64,000 bases of DNA from BACL27 sp947488385. GTDB taxonomy: Bacteria > Actinomycetota > Acidimicrobiia > Acidimicrobiales > Ilumatobacteraceae. A program made the translations under genes and the position numbers. The notes under the pieces are model-generated. The model ran no database searches, had not been told where the DNA came from, and worked only from the letters and a program-made list of their open reading frames with translations. Location of the stretch: positions 1 to 64,000 of the forward strand of contig CAXNMJ010000004.1 of NCBI GenBank assembly GCA_964203655.1, read 5' to 3'. The stretch's first letter is position 1. The number at the start of each line of letters is the position of its first letter. Below are positions 62,093-64,000 of this stretch, piece by piece.

Positions 62093-63958
62093 ATGCAAAA
62101 ACCACCTGGTGTCATACCTGAGACACCAGGTTCGTATCAGTTCAAAGATTCTGCTGGAAGAGTCATATATGTAGGTAAGGCAATCAATCTGCGGTCGCGG
62201 GTAAACAGTTATTTTGCAAAGACCGACAGTTTGCACATTCGTACGGCCAATATGGTTGCTGCGGCGCACAGTGTCGAATGGATAGAAGTTCGAAATGAGA
62301 TTGAAGCGTTAATACTTGAGCACAGTCTCATTAATCGTTACTCACCAAGATTCAATATTCGTCTGCGCGACGACAAGAGTTATCCGTTCTTGGCAGTCAC
62401 GGTTGACGAGCAATGGCCGCGAGCGATGGTGATGCGGGGTCGCAAACGGAAAGGCACGAGATATTTTGGTCCGTATCCACATCCTTGGGCGATCCACGAG
62501 ACGCTTGATTTGTTGTTGAAGACGTTTCCTATCAGAACGTGTTCAACCGCGACATTCAAACAACACGAAAGACTCGGGCGACCGTGCTTGTTGTTTCATA
62601 TTGAAAAGTGTTCAGGTCCGTGTGTTAAAAGCGTGACTGATAACGACTACAAAGCGCTTGTTAATGATTTTTTGCAAGTGATGGACGGAGAGAGCGACGC
62701 GATAGTTGCTCGTCTCGAAAACCAAATGGTTGCGAGTTCTCAGGCACAAGATTTTGAGCGGGCCGCCAAGCATCGTGATCAATTAGAAGCGATCAAGATG
62801 GCGTTAGAACGCCAACAGATGGTCGGCGAGCGGGACGAAGATCTTGATGTGATCGGTATCGCTGAAGACGAATTTGAAGCTGCCGTTCAAGTCTTCTTCG
62901 TTCGAAAAGGCCGGGTTGTAGGACGAAAAGGTTTCATTGTTGACAAAGTCGAAGATGTAACCAGCGAAGGCCTCGCAGCATTGGTCGTTGAGAGACTTTA
63001 CGACGAATCGCCGATTCTTGGTATTCCAAAAATTGTCGTGTTGCCTTGTGAGCCAGAACGTGCCCAAGTTTTGGAAGAGTGGCTGACTCAGTTGCGTACT
63101 TCGAAAGTCGAAATTCGTGTGCCACATCGTGGCGACAAGCGTGAATTACATGAGCTTGTCACGCAAAATGCAAAGCAAGAATTGAATCGCCATCGCCTGA
63201 GACGCGCGTCGGATCACACCGCACGATCTCGTGCCTTGAACGAACTACAAGACTTGCTCGGTTTACCCGAAGTACCGCTTCGCATCGAGTGTTACGACAT
63301 GGCGCACTTACAAGGCACTGATTATGTCGGTTCGATGGTTGTGCTTGAAGACGGCTTGCCGATCAAACGTGACTACCGACGCTTCAAAATCAAAAGCGGG
63401 CAAGGCAACGACGACTATGCAGCAATGCGCGAGGTATTAACACGAAGATTGTCGGCATATATAAAGGAACGTGATCAACCTGTCAATGAGCGTGGTGATC
63501 GACCCGGAAAGTTTTCGTACGCCCCTCAGTTGCTGTTGGTAGATGGTGGCAAAGGTCAACTCGGTGTTGCTGAACAAGTTGTAAGAGAACTTGGCCTTGA
63601 ACATGAAATACCTGTTGCATCATTAGCAAAAAGACTTGAAGAAGTTTTTATCCCAGGAAGTAGCGAACCTGTCGAGATACCTCGTGGCAGTGATGCATTG
63701 TTTATGTTGCAAGTTATTCGTGACGAGGCCCATAGATTTGCCAACCGTTTCCATCGTGAACTGCGGGGCAAACGAATGACTCAAAGTGAACTTGACGGCA
63801 TTGTCGGTCTCGGTGAGGCTCGTGCCAAAAAGTTGGTGACTGCCTTGGGCGGAGTTAAGCAAGTGAAGACGGCCTCGCGTGAAGATCTAGCCAAACTGAC
63901 TTGGTTGCCAAGCCGTGTGGCAGATGCGGTTTTTGAACACTTCAACTCAGCGCCATAA
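62093..63958 (+). CDS. uvrC: Excinuclease ABC subunit C
   Basis: A 621-residue dual nuclease. The GIY-YIG domain opens the protein (PGSYQFKDSAGRVIYVGKAINLRSR), then the Cys-bearing CSGPCVKSV, a UVR motif near residue 210, the RNase H-like C-terminal nuclease (IECYDMAHLQGTDYVGSMVV; LLVDGGKGQL) and a helix-hairpin-helix pair (GIVGLGEARAKKLVTALGGV). It lies 12 bases after uvrA. Confidence 0.96.
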   Translation: MQKPPGVIPETPGSYQFKDSAGRVIYVGKAINLRSRVNSYFAKTDSLHIRTANMVAAAHSVEWIEVRNEIEALILEHSLINRYSPRFNIRLRDDKSYPFLAVTVDEQWPRAMVMRGRKRKGTRYFGPYPHPWAIHETLDLLLKTFPIRTCSTATFKQHERLGRPCLLFHIEKCSGPCVKSVTDNDYKALVNDFLQVMDGESDAIVARLENQMVASSQAQDFERAAKHRDQLEAIKMALERQQMVGERDEDLDVIGIAEDEFEAAVQVFFVRKGRVVGRKGFIVDKVEDVTSEGLAALVVERLYDESPILGIPKIVVLPCEPERAQVLEEWLTQLRTSKVEIRVPHRGDKRELHELVTQNAKQELNRHRLRRASDHTARSRALNELQDLLGLPEVPLRIECYDMAHLQGTDYVGSMVVLEDGLPIKRDYRRFKIKSGQGNDDYAAMREVLTRRLSAYIKERDQPVNERGDRPGKFSYAPQLLLVDGGKGQLGVAEQVVRELGLEHEIPVASLAKRLEEVFIPGSSEPVEIPRGSDALFMLQVIRDEAHRFANRFHRELRGKRMTQSELDGIVGLGEARAKKLVTALGGVKQVKTASREDLAKLTWLPSRVADAVFEHFNSAP

Positions 63959-63971
63959 CTCACCGCGTAGA

Positions 63972-63977
63972 TAGCCT
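63972..63977 (+). promoter_or_regulatory. TAGCCT -10 element of the gene after uvrC
   Basis: The same hexamer is found before era, phoH, menG and uvrA. Here it lies eight bases before a GTG at 63986. Confidence 0.45.
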
Positions 63978-63985
63978 GATAAACA

Positions 63986-64000
63986 GTGGCTGACATTCTG
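63986..64000 (+). CDS. Start of an unidentified gene cut by the window end
   Basis: GTG GCT GAC ATT CTG opens a frame eight bases after TAGCCT. Only five codons are visible. In many actinobacteria the gene after uvrC is rapZ, followed by yvcK and whiA, so a RapZ-type protein is a reasonable but untested guess. Confidence 0.4.

Noticed and set aside
1..64000. CRISPR arrays, insertion sequences, prophage, rRNA
   Set aside because: No spaced repeats, transposase, integrase or rRNA segments were seen on either strand.

Overview
The window looks like a compact, moderate-G+C actinobacterial chromosome, most likely a planktonic member of the class Acidimicrobiia (Ilumatobacter-like). This placement is inferred from gene content: an F420-type luciferase-like oxidoreductase, an ANTAR response regulator, an MtrA/MtrB/LpqB-like set, menaquinone synthesis, dimeric-type GlyRS, and many start codons directly preceded by a TAnnnT -10 element. 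Genes are packed tightly, with many ATGA/GTGA overlaps and several overlapping convergent ends. No insertion sequence, prophage or CRISPR array was seen. The first 69 bases are not genomic: they match Oxford Nanopore adapter, barcode and flank sequence. Seven single-base frame breaks in otherwise good genes, all cured by removing one base from the given sequence, fit residual nanopore consensus errors. || Layout: 70-505 SDR cut by the contig end; 598-2589 FkbM-like protein plus a redoxin with an in-frame TGA and a SECIS-like hairpin (probable selenoprotein); 2597-11497 (minus strand) an operon for gamma-butyrobetaine/L-carnitine breakdown to glycine betaine (3-dehydrocarnitine cleavage enzyme, carnitine dehydrogenase-thioesterase, betainyl-CoA thioesterase, acyl-CoA dehydrogenase, ADP-forming CoA ligase, CaiD), followed by a methyltransferase and a MocD/MocE-like desaturase-ferredoxin pair; 11517-13472 a divergent acetoacetyl-CoA synthetase that would use the acetoacetate made by that pathway. 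|| 13493-18587: PhnD-like protein, glutamate dehydrogenase, membrane GGDEF-EAL protein and an orphan. 18601-22199: phoH-ybeY-corC and an SDR. 22154-29912: menaquinone genes menE, menA, menH, menD, menF and menG with an MFS transporter. 30003-32672: acyl-CoA dehydrogenase, LLM oxidoreductase, MaoC. 33215-42338: era, LpqB-like lipoprotein, sensor kinase, response regulator, DinG-like helicase, uppS lacking its C-terminal RxG motif, a divergent Nus1-like homologue that keeps that motif, recO and glyS. || 42399-46118: ABM protein then trpC-trpF-trpB-trpA. 46128-51308: bcp, fabZ, and the minus-strand FAS II operon fabD-fabH-fabG-acpP-fabF. 51416-63958: tRNA-Leu, an ANTAR regulator, polA, rpsA, coaE and the excision-repair set uvrB-uvrA-uvrC; a further gene starts at 63986. 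|| The points most worth following up are the probable selenoprotein, the split cis-prenyltransferase pair, the complete carnitine route with a shared bidirectional promoter, and widespread leaderless promoters.
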